DNA from: Acholeplasmataceae bacterium
Lineage (GTDB): Bacteria > Bacillota > Negativicutes > Acidaminococcales > Acidaminococcaceae
Length of the DNA: 29,808 nucleotides
Assembly: GCA_012744295.1 (NCBI GenBank)
Contig: JAAYIB010000016.1
Coordinates: 1 to 29,808 of the forward strand
Direction of reading: 5' to 3'
The notes under the pieces are model-generated. The model was given only the letters and a program-made list of their open reading frames with translations, was not told where the DNA came from and did not search any database. Shown one piece after another: positions 1-7,789 of this stretch (the first letter of the stretch is position 1; every line of letters starts with the position of its first letter). Both the position numbers and the translations under genes were made by a program.

Positions 1-1
1 A

Positions 2-844
2 TCCTGGCTTACGGGCAAGGTTAAGGCGGAAAACCTTTTCGTTGTTTCCCGTGAAAGCTCCAGCCATAAAGGCGCAAACGCTCTTCAGCTTGAAATTGCA
101 ATATACGGCAAGGCCGGAGAACAGGAAGTTAAATGCGTAATCGATAAAATAACGCTTTTCTCCATGGCCAAGCAAAAAAAATACAGCGGCTACATGGCAG
201 TAATTATTGACGATTGCGGTTATGACCTCGAGCCGGTTCGTATACTTGCGCAATTGCCCGTGAAAATGACATTTGCGGTACTGCCTTTTAAGAAAAACAG
301 TAAGGCGGCCTTGAATTTGATTAAGAGCAGCGGCAGGGAAGCAATGCTGCACTTGCCGATGGAACCGCTTAATCCGGCCGCGGCCTCTGAGGGTAAAATG
401 GTCACGGTGGCCATGACAAGGGACGAAGCGCGTGCCTTCACAAGGGAAGCGTTAGCAAGCCTTCCCGGCATTAGCGGCGTAAATAATCACCAAGGCTCCA
501 AAGCAACATCAAATAGGGCAACAATGAAGGCTGTACTTGAAGAAGTAAAAAATCAAGGGCTTTACTTCATCGACAGCAATACCCATGCCAAGTCAATAGG
601 CAACGTGGTTGCAGGTGAAATGGGCGTAAGGAGTGCAAGAAATCAGCGATTTTTAGACAACAGCAGCGATGTTGAAGAAATTAAAAAGCAAATCTGGTCG
701 GCAGCTGCATTGGCAGACAAAACGGGCAGCGCCGTAGCCATCTGTCACGCCAGGCCGGCAACAGCCCGCGCCTGGGCGGAAGTTTTCCAGGAGGTCAAAG
801 ACAGCGGCATAAAATTTGTTTCCGTTTCGGCAATTGTGAACTGA
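2..844 (+). CDS. Divergent polysaccharide deacetylase family protein (5' end outside window)
   Basis: The reading frame is open from the first bases of the window, so the ATG at 164 is probably internal and the true start lies upstream. The visible part holds the DUF610/YibQ-type divergent polysaccharide deacetylase domain. The diagnostic blocks are MAVIIDDCGYD just after 164, then MLHLPMEP, GVNNHQGSKAT, FIDSNTHAK and a terminal CHARP. The family has the NodB-like barrel; its substrate is not established, and a role in envelope polysaccharide is only inferred. It occurs mostly in diderm bacteria, which fits Negativicutes. The next gene starts about 47 bases downstream with no visible terminator, so co-transcription is possible. 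The family call is firm, the function is not. Confidence 0.85.
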   Translation, partial: SWLTGKVKAENLFVVSRESSSHKGANALQLEIAIYGKAGEQEVKCVIDKITLFSMAKQKKYSGYMAVIIDDCGYDLEPVRILAQLPVKMTFAVLPFKKNSKAALNLIKSSGREAMLHLPMEPLNPAAASEGKMVTVAMTRDEARAFTREALASLPGISGVNNHQGSKATSNRATMKAVLEEVKNQGLYFIDSNTHAKSIGNVVAGEMGVRSARNQRFLDNSSDVEEIKKQIWSAAALADKTGSAVAICHARPATARAWAEVFQEVKDSGIKFVSVSAIVN

Positions 845-891
845 TTCTGATCGAAATACAGGATTATAAATGAAACACAGAGGTGAAGGCC

Positions 892-2133
892 ATGTATGTT
901 GAAGAAACCATCGGCAAGTATGAAAAATTCGTTAATCCAGCACTGGCACGGCTGTTTCGCTTTATGGGTCTTTCAAGCGTGGAAACAACCGCGCAGGGCT
1001 GGACAATAACTGACAGTACCGGAAGACAGTTTATAGATTGTCTTGGCGGCTACGGCATGTTTTGTCTCGGCCATCGTCATCCCAAGGTAGTTGAGGCTGT
1101 CAAGGAAGCCCTGGACACAATGCCTATGTGCGGAGAGGTTTTATTTAACAGGCCTATGGCCGATCTTGCGGAACGTATCGCCGAAATCGCACCGGGAGAC
1201 CTGCAGTATAGCTTCTTCGTCAACAGCGGCACGGAAGCCGTCGAAGGCGCTTTGAAGCTCGCCCGTCTTGCTACGGGAAGGAAGAAATACATTGCTGCCA
1301 AAAATTCCTTTCACGGGAAGACCTACGGTTCATTGACGGCTACAGGCAGGGAATTATTCCGCAAACCATTTGAACCGCTTTTGCAAAGCTTCACACATGT
1401 TGATTTTGGAAGTATTGACTCCTTGGCCGAAGTTCTGGACGAAGAAACCGCGGCCGTCATTCTTGAACCGATTCAGGGAGAAGGCGGCATCATTGTACCT
1501 CCCGCAGGATATCTTAAAGAGGTAAGAAAACTTTGCACACAAGCAGGAGCCCTGCTGATCGCAGACGAAGTTCAGACAGGAATCGGCCGCACGGGAAAAT
1601 GGTTCGGCGTGGACCACGAAGAGGTTGCGCCTGACATCATGGCCTTGGCCAAAGCCTTGGGCGGTGGAATCATGCCCATCGGCGCGTTTGTAGGAACGCC
1701 CGAGGTCTGGCAGTCTTTAATCGAGGCTCCCTTCCTGCACACTTCCACCTTTGGCGGCAACCAGATGGCTTGTGCAGCAGGGCTTGCTACTTTGAAAGTT
1801 ATCAAGGAGGAAGACCTGCTTGCGCGGGCAACGGTTAGCGGCAGTTATTTGCTTGCCGGACTGGAAGAAATCCGCAGTGACTATCCTGCCGTAATACGAG
1901 AGGTCAGGGGCAGGGGAATGATGATCGGCATAGAACTGACTAAAGAAGGGGCCGGGGGCATGCTGATGTCCTTAATGATAGAGAGCAGCATCCTGATTGC
2001 CTATACGCTGAACAATCCAAAGGTTATTAGAATGGAACCGCCGCTTACAATGCCCATAGCAATAATTGACCGGGTTTTGGAGGCCTTGCGCGTTGCCGTC
2101 CAAAAGACTGACGAAATTATTGAAGACCTATAA
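892..2133 (+). CDS. Class III PLP-dependent aminotransferase (putrescine/ornithine aminotransferase-like)
   Basis: Fold-type I, class III aminotransferase of about 413 residues, transferring an amino group from an omega-amino or diamine substrate to a 2-oxo acid. Visible blocks are NSGTEAVEGALKLAR (cofactor phosphate binding), NSFHGKT, EPIQGEGG, LIADEVQTGIGRTG with the PLP-ring aspartate (about D225), and ALAKALGGG with the Schiff-base lysine (about K254). The N-terminal region resembles putrescine aminotransferases (YgjG/PatA), but substrate cannot be fixed from sequence. A GTG at 883 is in frame; the ATG at 892 is preferred because AGAGGTGA at 880-887 lies just upstream at usable spacing. 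The SRPBCC gene follows 16 bases later with its ribosome binding site overlapping this stop, so the two are probably co-expressed. Confidence 0.88.
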   Translation: MYVEETIGKYEKFVNPALARLFRFMGLSSVETTAQGWTITDSTGRQFIDCLGGYGMFCLGHRHPKVVEAVKEALDTMPMCGEVLFNRPMADLAERIAEIAPGDLQYSFFVNSGTEAVEGALKLARLATGRKKYIAAKNSFHGKTYGSLTATGRELFRKPFEPLLQSFTHVDFGSIDSLAEVLDEETAAVILEPIQGEGGIIVPPAGYLKEVRKLCTQAGALLIADEVQTGIGRTGKWFGVDHEEVAPDIMALAKALGGGIMPIGAFVGTPEVWQSLIEAPFLHTSTFGGNQMACAAGLATLKVIKEEDLLARATVSGSYLLAGLEEIRSDYPAVIREVRGRGMMIGIELTKEGAGGMLMSLMIESSILIAYTLNNPKVIRMEPPLTMPIAIIDRVLEALRVAVQKTDEIIEDL

Positions 2134-2149
2134 GGAGGCTGTTTAAAAC

Positions 2150-2590
2150 ATGCCGTATGTTGAAGCAAAGACCGTGATTGAAGGCGACATAGATGAAATC
2201 TATGAAATTATCAAGGACATGCAGTCCTACCCAAAGTTTATGCATGATCTTGTCAGTGTTGAAATTATGGAGCGCGGCGAGAATTACACCGTCAGCCACT
2301 GGGTTTCGAACGTGGACGGCCGCAGGATTGTCTGGACCGAACGAGACACTTTTTATGAAGGGGATAAGAGAATTGCTTATCAGCAAATCAAGGGAGATTT
2401 GAAAAAAATGGAGGGGCAGTGGAGCCTAAAGCAAATGGAGGACGGAGTAGAAGTTCTGCTCACTGTTGATTTTGAATTCGGCATTCCGATGATTGCGGGT
2501 TTATTAAATCCGCTGCTCAAGAAAAAAGTTCGGGAAAACAGTGAAAACATGTTGTCAGCCGTAAAGTCTCAAATAGAGATGCTTAGATAG
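2150..2590 (+). CDS. SRPBCC (START/COQ10-RatA-like) family protein
   Basis: A 146-residue single-domain protein of the SRPBCC superfamily, close to the polyketide-cyclase/COQ10/RatA group. The start VEAKTVIEGDIDEIYEIIKD, a mid-section alternating beta strands (VSHWVSNVDGRRIVW), and a C-terminal long helix are typical of this hydrophobic-pocket fold. Members bind quinones, lipids or polyketide intermediates, or interact with ribosomes (RatA). Nothing here allows a choice. AAGGAGG overlaps the stop of the aminotransferase gene, giving a tightly coupled pair. A new promoter for htpX follows at 2625, so this gene likely ends its transcription unit, although no hairpin terminator is visible. Confidence 0.8.
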   Translation: MPYVEAKTVIEGDIDEIYEIIKDMQSYPKFMHDLVSVEIMERGENYTVSHWVSNVDGRRIVWTERDTFYEGDKRIAYQQIKGDLKKMEGQWSLKQMEDGVEVLLTVDFEFGIPMIAGLLNPLLKKKVRENSENMLSAVKSQIEMLR

Positions 2591-2624
2591 CCTAAAGTTT
2601 CACATAATCGTTACTTTTCATATC

Positions 2625-2653
2625 TTGTAGCAAGCATAAACATTATATATAAT
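2625..2653 (+). promoter_or_regulatory. Sigma-70/A-type promoter for htpX
   Basis: TTGTAG at 2625-2630 and a consensus TATAAT at 2648-2653 are separated by exactly 17 bases. Transcription would start near 2660, giving a leader of about 30 bases before htpX. Confidence 0.75.
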
Positions 2654-2692
2654 AGCTTCAGTGGCTTTAAGCTAATTATTTGGGAGGATACA

Positions 2693-3565
2693 ATGAATAG
2701 TCTTAAAACAGTTTTTTTATTGGTATTGCTGACAATGATACTTGTCAGTGTAGGGGGGGCTGTCGGCGGCACGAACGGAATGCTTGTGATGCTGGCTTTT
2801 TCGGTTGCGATGAATTTCTTCAGCTACTGGTATAGCGATAAAATTGTCTTAAAAATGTACAAGGCGCAGGAGGTTAATGCCTCTACCGCGCCTGAACTAG
2901 TGCGGATTGTTGAAGGCCTTGCAAAGAAGGCGCAATTGCCCATGCCCAAGGTCTATATTATCGACGAAGCAGTGCCAAATGCCTTCGCGACGGGTAGAAA
3001 CCCCGATAACGCTTCCGTAGCGGTTACGAGCGGCATTATGCAGCTTTTGACGCGAGAAGAAATGGAAGGCGTACTTGCGCATGAGTTAAGTCATGTCAAA
3101 AACCGCGATATCCTCATCGGCACAATCGTTGCAACGATTGCGGGGCTGATTGCCACGATTGGCAACATCGTCCAATGGGGAGCCATCTTTGGGGGCTTCG
3201 GCAGAAGCAATGACAACGACGACAACGGAGGCATCATCGGTCTGATAGCAACTGTTGTTCTTGCTCCGCTTGCTGCAACTCTGATCCAGTTCGGAATTTC
3301 GAGGTCAAGAGAGTATATGGCGGATGAGGCGGGCGGCAGAATGTCCGGCAAACCCCTTGCCTTAGCCAGTGCTTTGGCAAAAATTGACAATTATGCCCAT
3401 AGAAGGGTCATGCCGGAGGCAACTCAGGCTACCGCGCATATGTTCATCATTAATCCGCTTTCGGCCAGCCGCAAGACATTTGCCAGCCTTTTCAGCACTC
3501 ACCCAAGTACTGAAAGCAGAATAGAAAAGCTTAAGGACCTGGACCGCAGAATTGACAGGATATAA
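2693..3565 (+). CDS. htpX: Membrane zinc metalloprotease HtpX (M48)
   Basis: A 290-residue M48B protease that degrades damaged membrane proteins in the cytoplasmic membrane, with its active site on the cytoplasmic side. Two hydrophobic segments lie in residues 5-45. The HELSH zinc motif has H130, E131 and H134, and the third ligand is E207 in SREYMADEAG. Two further membrane-spanning stretches lie around residues 140-160 and 180-200. Length matches the family. GGGAGG lies at good spacing before the ATG. It has its own promoter (2625-2653) and a strong terminator directly after the stop, so it is monocistronic, as expected for a stress-responsive gene. Confidence 0.95.
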   Translation: MNSLKTVFLLVLLTMILVSVGGAVGGTNGMLVMLAFSVAMNFFSYWYSDKIVLKMYKAQEVNASTAPELVRIVEGLAKKAQLPMPKVYIIDEAVPNAFATGRNPDNASVAVTSGIMQLLTREEMEGVLAHELSHVKNRDILIGTIVATIAGLIATIGNIVQWGAIFGGFGRSNDNDDNGGIIGLIATVVLAPLAATLIQFGISRSREYMADEAGGRMSGKPLALASALAKIDNYAHRRVMPEATQATAHMFIINPLSASRKTFASLFSTHPSTESRIEKLKDLDRRIDRI

Positions 3566-3571
3566 AATTGC

Positions 3572-3606
3572 AAACAAGGCAAAGCTTAAGCTTTGCCTTG
3601 TTTTAT
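3572..3606 (+). terminator. Rho-independent terminator after htpX
   Basis: CAAGGCAAAGCTT at 3575-3587 pairs with AAGCTTTGCCTTG at 3588-3600, followed by TTTTATTTT. The palindrome is perfect with the tip bases forming the loop. Confidence 0.9.
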
Positions 3607-3614
3607 TTTATATT

Positions 3615-3643
3615 TCGACAAGCAGGCCGTGAAATGGTATAAT
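3615..3643 (+). promoter_or_regulatory. Promoter for M42 peptidase-ndk-adenosyltransferase unit
   Basis: TCGACA at 3615-3620 (5 of 6 consensus), a 17-base spacer, and TATAAT at 3638-3643 preceded by TGG, which adds an extended -10 element. It starts right after the htpX terminator. Confidence 0.8.
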
Positions 3644-3691
3644 TATGTTTGTTGCTAGCATTAGAACACTTGGCACGAAGGAGAAAAATTA

Positions 3692-4768
3692 ATGAAACAA
3701 AATATTAAATGGCTGAAACGTTATTCCGAAACATGCGGAGTTTCCGGTTTCGAAGGCAGAATGAAGGAACCTCTGCTTGAGCGGTTAAAAGGCAAGGCGC
3801 AAGTTTCTTACGATAAGCTCGGCAGCGTTGTTTTTTCCATAGAGCGAAAAGAGGAAAAAGGTCCTCGAGTAATGCTTGCAAGCCATATGGACGAAATCGG
3901 TTTTATGGTAAAGCACATTACGAAGGAAGGGTTTTTACGGTTTGTCTGCCTCGGTGGCTGGTGGGAGCAGGTTATGCTTGGCCAGCGTGTCACGGTTCAC
4001 GGCAGCAAGGGCGACATTGCAGGCGTCATTGGCAGCAAGCCGCCTCACATTCTTACAGCTGAGGAACGCAACAAAGTCGTGCAGAAAAAGGATATGTACA
4101 TTGATATTGGCGCGGCTGACGAAGAACAGGCACGGGCATTTGGCGTGGCGGAAGGCTGCGCTGTGACGCCTTATGCCGAATTTGCTGTTATGGCGGACGG
4201 CAGGTCTCTTCTTGGCAAAGCCTGGGACAATCGAATCGGTTGTGCAGTAATGGCTGACGTTATCGATGCCTTGTCCGATGTTAAAACGCCAAACACCGTT
4301 TTCGGTGTTGCAACCGTACAGGAAGAAGTAGGACTGCGTGGTGCACAGACGAGCGTCAACATGCTTAAACCCGACATTGCACTTGTCATTGATACCTGCA
4401 TAGCGGGAGGAACGCCGGGTGTTGCCGATGATACGGCCTCGGCGAAAATCGGCAAAGGAATTGCAATCACTATTTATGACGCAGGCATGCTTCCAAATAT
4501 TGCTTTGAGGAACTTCTGCCTTGATTTGGCAAAAGAGCTTGAGATCCCGACACAAATAAGTTTCTCGGAAGGCGGAGCAACTGACGGCGGTAAAATACAT
4601 CTGCATGATGCGGGCGTCATAACCCTGACCTTCAGTGTGCCTACAAGGTATATTCATAGTCACAACGGAATCATTCACATTGATGATTACGAAGGCGCGG
4701 TGCGCCTGATTGTGGAGATTCTCAAAAGGCTTGACGGCAAGCTTTATCAGCAATTGCTCAAAGGTTAG
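3692..4768 (+). CDS. M42 family metallopeptidase (glutamyl/deblocking aminopeptidase-like)
   Basis: Cytoplasmic di-metal aminopeptidase of 358 residues, usually forming a dodecameric tetrahedron that trims short peptides. The expected metal ligands are all present: H65 in ASHMDEIGF, D179 in GKAWDNRIG, E212 in VQEEVGLRGAQ with E211 as the likely catalytic base, D234 in VIDTC, and H322 in the IHSHNG block. Length is normal for the FrvX/YsdC/PepA group; which N-terminal residue it prefers cannot be read from sequence. AAGGAG precedes the ATG. It is first in a probable unit with ndk and the cobalamin adenosyltransferase; a small hairpin (GAATCG/CGATTC, 4768-4785) without a T run follows the stop and may only attenuate or stabilise. 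Confidence 0.92.
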   Translation: MKQNIKWLKRYSETCGVSGFEGRMKEPLLERLKGKAQVSYDKLGSVVFSIERKEEKGPRVMLASHMDEIGFMVKHITKEGFLRFVCLGGWWEQVMLGQRVTVHGSKGDIAGVIGSKPPHILTAEERNKVVQKKDMYIDIGAADEEQARAFGVAEGCAVTPYAEFAVMADGRSLLGKAWDNRIGCAVMADVIDALSDVKTPNTVFGVATVQEEVGLRGAQTSVNMLKPDIALVIDTCIAGGTPGVADDTASAKIGKGIAITIYDAGMLPNIALRNFCLDLAKELEIPTQISFSEGGATDGGKIHLHDAGVITLTFSVPTRYIHSHNGIIHIDDYEGAVRLIVEILKRLDGKLYQQLLKG

Positions 4769-4824
4769 AATCGTCCTGGCGATTCAGCATAAACAAATTA
4801 ATGACAACGAGGAGAGATTGAATT

Positions 4825-5238
4825 ATGCAGCAAACATTAGTATTGGTAAAACCGGACGGAGTAAGGAAGAATCTGATTGGTGAAGTGGTATCACGTTTTG
4901 AAGGAAGAGGCCTCAAAATTTCCGCATTGAAATTAATGAAAATTTCTGAAGCTCAGGCTAAATCCCACTATGCGGAACATGAAGGCAAGCCTTTCTTTAG
5001 CGAACTCGTTGAGTTCATAACTTCGGGTCCCGTGGCTGCGATGGTAGTCTCGGGAGAAAACGCCATCAAGGCCGTAAGGGGAATGATGGGTGCTACCAAC
5101 CCTCTTGATGCCGTTCCCGGTTCGATTCGCGGTGACTACGCGCTTTCGATCGGTGAAAACATAGTCCATGGCAGCGACGGGGAAGATAGCGCTGCTCGAG
5201 AGATTAATAATTTCTTCAAGGCTGAAAAGATATTTTAA
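4825..5238 (+). CDS. ndk: Nucleoside diphosphate kinase
   Basis: Transfers the gamma phosphate of ATP to nucleoside diphosphates, keeping NTP and dNTP pools level. The 137-residue length is standard. Clear hallmarks are TLVLVKPDGV at the N terminus, the Kpn-loop region DAVPGSIRGDYA, and the phospho-accepting histidine H115 in NIVHGSDG. A GAGGAGA ribosome binding site lies before the ATG. It is 56 bases downstream of the M42 peptidase gene and 23 bases upstream of the adenosyltransferase gene, with no strong terminator on either side, so it probably sits inside one transcript. Confidence 0.97.
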   Translation: MQQTLVLVKPDGVRKNLIGEVVSRFEGRGLKISALKLMKISEAQAKSHYAEHEGKPFFSELVEFITSGPVAAMVVSGENAIKAVRGMMGATNPLDAVPGSIRGDYALSIGENIVHGSDGEDSAAREINNFFKAEKIF

Positions 5239-5261
5239 GGTTTTCATAAGGGGGCAGAGCA

Positions 5262-5777
5262 ATGAAGGCAAGCGTTTACACAAGAACCGGTGATAAGGGA
5301 ACGACGGCGTTGTTAAGCGGTGAAAGGGTTCCGAAATTCAGCCTGCGTGTTGAAGCGTATGGCTCCATAGACGAGGTTACTTCGGCTTTGGGTCTTGCCC
5401 GAGCGACTGTGCGCAGGGACGATGTCAGAGAAACAATTCACAAGGTACAGCAATTTTTGATGTCTCTTATGGCTGACGTGGCAAGCCTTAACTTGCCTGA
5501 ACCATATGTAACTGCCGAACACGTCAAGTTCTTTGAGGAAACTATCGACAGGTATGACGGTATGCTTAAACCTTTGTCGCGCTTTATAATTCCCGGTGAC
5601 ACACAGGGTGCGGCGGCACTTGATATGGCAAGGACCGCTGCAAGGAGGGCTGAACGCGCCTGCCTGCGTGTTGCGGACAAGGAAACTGTCAACGAGAACG
5701 TACTGATTTGTCTGAACCGTTTGTCAGACCTTTGTTTCATCCTGTCACGAGTTGAAATTGAAACGGAAAAGCAATAA
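5262..5777 (+). CDS. pduO: PduO-type cob(I)alamin adenosyltransferase
   Basis: Adds the 5'-deoxyadenosyl group of ATP to the cobalt of Co(I) corrinoids, giving the coenzyme form needed by B12-dependent mutases and dehydratases. The 171-residue protein starts with the PduO ATP-binding signature YTRTGDKGTTAL (residues 6-17). It continues with VEAYGSIDEVTSALG and the C-terminal helix block RTAARRAERA near residue 125. It is the PduO/MMAB fold, not CobA or EutT. It lies before a strong terminator and outside the downstream cobalamin-riboswitch operon, so the sequence suggests it is expressed independently of B12 feedback. Confidence 0.93.
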   Translation: MKASVYTRTGDKGTTALLSGERVPKFSLRVEAYGSIDEVTSALGLARATVRRDDVRETIHKVQQFLMSLMADVASLNLPEPYVTAEHVKFFEETIDRYDGMLKPLSRFIIPGDTQGAAALDMARTAARRAERACLRVADKETVNENVLICLNRLSDLCFILSRVEIETEKQ

Positions 5778-5794
5778 GTAATAATCCTTTTTGG

Positions 5795-5820
5795 AAGGCG
5801 GCCTCGTAAGCCGCCTTTTT
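5795..5820 (+). terminator. Rho-independent terminator after the adenosyltransferase gene
   Basis: AAGGCGGC (5795-5802), a 7-base loop, GCCGCCTT (5810-5817), then a T run. It separates the adenosyltransferase transcript from the riboswitch operon. Confidence 0.92.
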
Positions 5821-5861
5821 CATTTTAAGAGGAAAGGGTGCAAATATTTGCCTATTTATAG

Positions 5862-5867
5862 TATAAT
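5862..5867 (+). promoter_or_regulatory. -10 element for the cobalamin riboswitch operon
   Basis: A consensus TATAAT lies about 17 bases before the start of the aptamer. The -35 position 17 bases upstream (TGCAAA, 5839-5844) matches only 3 of 6, so only the -10 is well supported. Transcription would begin near 5874. Confidence 0.6.
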
Positions 5868-5883
5868 GGTTTTGGAAAAGCTA

Positions 5884-6038
5884 ACAGGCGCGATGCACCA
5901 AGGTATCGCTTAATAGGGAAGACCGGTGAAATTCCGGCGCAGTCCCGCTACTGTAATGGTGAGCCATCCGCGATTATGCCACTGGGAAACTGGGAAGGTG
6001 CGGAGATGCAATGAACCGGAGCCAGGAGACCTGCCTGT
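5884..6038 (+). promoter_or_regulatory. Cobalamin riboswitch aptamer
   Basis: The conserved B12-box elements appear in order: TTAATAGGGAA, the GGTGAAATTCCGG hairpin, CGCAGTCCCGCTACTGTAA, GAGCCAT, GCCACTGGGAA, GGGAAGG, and GAGCCAGGAGACCTGCC near the end. ACAGGC at 5884-5889 pairs with GCCTGT at 6033-6038, closing P1. A downstream hairpin AATAT-GGCA-ATATT (6067-6080) could present TGGC to kiss GCCA at 5963-5966, as in the L5-L13 contact of this class. It leads the cobU operon and should lower its expression when cobalamin binds. This 5778-6146 stretch carries no protein gene. Confidence 0.96.
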
Positions 6039-6102
6039 AAAAACCATTTTACCTACGAGAGATAGGAATATGGCAATATTGTTATTGCGTCTATTTTCTC
6101 TT

Positions 6103-6127
6103 TCCTCTCCTTCGTAGAGGATTTTTT
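6103..6127 (+). terminator. Riboswitch expression-platform terminator
   Basis: TCCTCT (6103-6108), a 7-base loop, AGAGGA (6116-6121), then six T. CTACGA at 6053-6058 can pair with TCGTAG at 6112-6117, which overlaps the loop and 3' arm. That is a plausible antiterminator that excludes the hairpin, so control by transcription termination is likely. Confidence 0.75.
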
Positions 6128-6146
6128 ATTTGGGGGGTTGTGAAAT

Positions 6147-6743
6147 TTGTCCGGAAAAATTATTTTGGTAATAGGCGGAGCTCGCAGCGGCAAGAGCACC
6201 TTTGCCGAAAAGTATGTTTTGACTTATGGGGTTAGGTGCGCCTATCTGGCAACGGCGGAAATTTTAGATGAGGAAATGGCGGAACGCGTCAAATTTCATC
6301 AGGCAAGACGTGACAAAAAAAGATGGCTTACCTATGAAGCGCCTTTTCATGCCGAGAAAACTATAGCATGCGCTGCCGAAAAGGCCGATTGTCTTCTGTT
6401 TGACTGTCTGACGCTTTATGTGACAAATTTGATGTATGGTATAGGAGCACCTGGCACTTTTGCTGAAAAAGCAATCTATGTACGTGAAGAGATAGACAAA
6501 CTTCTTGCTGCGGCAAAAGCTTCCGGCCGAACGGTGGTATTTGTCACGAACGACGTGGGAAGCGGTATTGTACCGGAAAACGCGATGGCAAGGGAATACA
6601 GGGACGTAGCCGGATGGGTCAACCAGCAGGTTGGAAATGCATCCGAAAGCGTCTATTATGTTCTTGCGGGACAGGCTGTGGACATCAAGAAGCTGGCCTT
6701 TAAGTTCGAAGACGCTTCGAGTGCCGTTGGGAGTGAGCTATGA
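6147..6743 (+). CDS. cobU: Adenosylcobinamide kinase / adenosylcobinamide-phosphate guanylyltransferase
   Basis: Phosphorylates adenosylcobinamide and then adds GMP to give adenosylcobinamide-GDP, the activated half of the nucleotide loop. The 198-residue protein has a P-loop GGARSGKS (residues 10-17), the FHQARR block with the likely guanylylated histidine H51, and LLFDCLTLYVTNLM, all typical of CobU. The start is TTG at 6147: it immediately precedes the conserved N terminus, a GGGGGG tract sits 8-10 bases upstream, and no in-frame ATG fits. It is the first gene after the riboswitch and its stop overlaps the cobT start by 4 bases (ATGA), indicating translational coupling. Confidence 0.95.
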   Translation: MSGKIILVIGGARSGKSTFAEKYVLTYGVRCAYLATAEILDEEMAERVKFHQARRDKKRWLTYEAPFHAEKTIACAAEKADCLLFDCLTLYVTNLMYGIGAPGTFAEKAIYVREEIDKLLAAAKASGRTVVFVTNDVGSGIVPENAMAREYRDVAGWVNQQVGNASESVYYVLAGQAVDIKKLAFKFEDASSAVGSEL

Positions 6744-7780
6744 ACGATATACTAAGCCTGCAAGAGATCAGAATACCCTCAAAGGAGCTGGAGCTTACCG
6801 TTAATAAAAACTGGCGGAAGATGGATAAGCCTGCCGACAGCTTAGGCAAGCTCGAAAGAATGGTGGCAAAGTACATTGCGATGCGCGGCGATGCGAGGGA
6901 AACCGAACTTCGGCCGGCAATGCTTTTGATGTGCGGCGACCACGGAATCGCCAGGTACGGCGTCAGCGCCTATCCGCAGGAAGTGACGATTCAAATGATT
7001 AACGGCTATATGCGGGGCACTGCCGGTGCAAACGTCATGGCTCGGCACGCCAGAACCGACATGTACGTTGTCGACGTCGGAGTTAATGCTGATTTAAGCC
7101 ATATGCCTCTTGTCAGAAATGAAAAGATTGCCATGGGTACAGAGGATTTTACAATGGGGCCGGCAATGACCCGGGAGCAGGCAGTAAAGGGTATTTGTGC
7201 CGGCATGAAAATAGCCGGGGAATGCATTGACAAGGGCTACAACCTTTTGGTGACGGCTGAAATGGGCATCGGCAACACAACTTCGACGGCGGCAATCGCC
7301 TCTGCCATGCTTGCCCTTCCTCCCGAGCTTACAGTGGGCAGGGGAACCGGCATAAACGATGAGCGGATGAAAATCAAACGCCAGATAGTTGCGAATGGTT
7401 TGGCTATAAACAAGCCGAAAGCCACAGATGCCTTCGATGTATTATATAAAGTGGGCGGCTACGATCATGCCGCTTTGGCCGGAATGATTATCGAAGGCGC
7501 CAAAAGACGAGTGCCGACAATGATTGACGGGGTCAACGCAACTGCAGCGGCCATGATTGCATGGGGGATGTATCCGGAAACTTCCCGGTACCTCCTTTGT
7601 TCACACCTTTCTGAAGAAATAGCACACATAAGAATGCTGGAGCTTCTCGAGCTCAAGCCCATAGTCGATGCCGGAATGCGTCTGGGAGAAGGCACCGGAG
7701 CATCGCTCGCGACCGTAGTCCTCTCTACGGCCCTGCGTTTGTACAGGAAGTTGGCAGCAGACAATCAAAAGGAAAAGTAG
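6740..7780 (+). CDS. cobT: Nicotinate-nucleotide--dimethylbenzimidazole phosphoribosyltransferase (CobT / ArsA-like)
   Basis: Moves ribose phosphate from nicotinate mononucleotide to the lower-ligand base, giving the alpha-ribotide that CobS attaches. The 346-residue length is standard. CGDHGI (65-70), TAEMGIGNTTS with E174, and GMRLGEGTGAS with E317 are present; by position these two glutamates coincide with the key residues of the Salmonella enzyme. The start overlaps the cobU stop by 4 bases. The operon carries a second, shortened CobT homologue (8539-9411), so this protein may work alone on dimethylbenzimidazole or as the ArsA-like half of a heterodimer acting on phenolic bases. The family is certain; the lower ligand is not. 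Confidence 0.93.
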   Translation: MNDILSLQEIRIPSKELELTVNKNWRKMDKPADSLGKLERMVAKYIAMRGDARETELRPAMLLMCGDHGIARYGVSAYPQEVTIQMINGYMRGTAGANVMARHARTDMYVVDVGVNADLSHMPLVRNEKIAMGTEDFTMGPAMTREQAVKGICAGMKIAGECIDKGYNLLVTAEMGIGNTTSTAAIASAMLALPPELTVGRGTGINDERMKIKRQIVANGLAINKPKATDAFDVLYKVGGYDHAALAGMIIEGAKRRVPTMIDGVNATAAAMIAWGMYPETSRYLLCSHLSEEIAHIRMLELLELKPIVDAGMRLGEGTGASLATVVLSTALRLYRKLAADNQKEK

Positions 7781-7789
7781 GATGATTTT

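Noticed and set aside
3935..4753. 272-residue minus-strand reading frame
   Set aside because: Antisense to the M42 peptidase gene, whose metal ligands are all intact; the long frame follows from codon bias.
4768..4785. GAATCG/CGATTC hairpin as terminator between the M42 peptidase gene and ndk
   Set aside because: Six-base stem without a following T run; ndk shows no separate promoter.
5926..6117. 63-residue plus-strand reading frame
   Set aside because: It lies wholly within the cobalamin riboswitch and its terminator; no family-like sequence.
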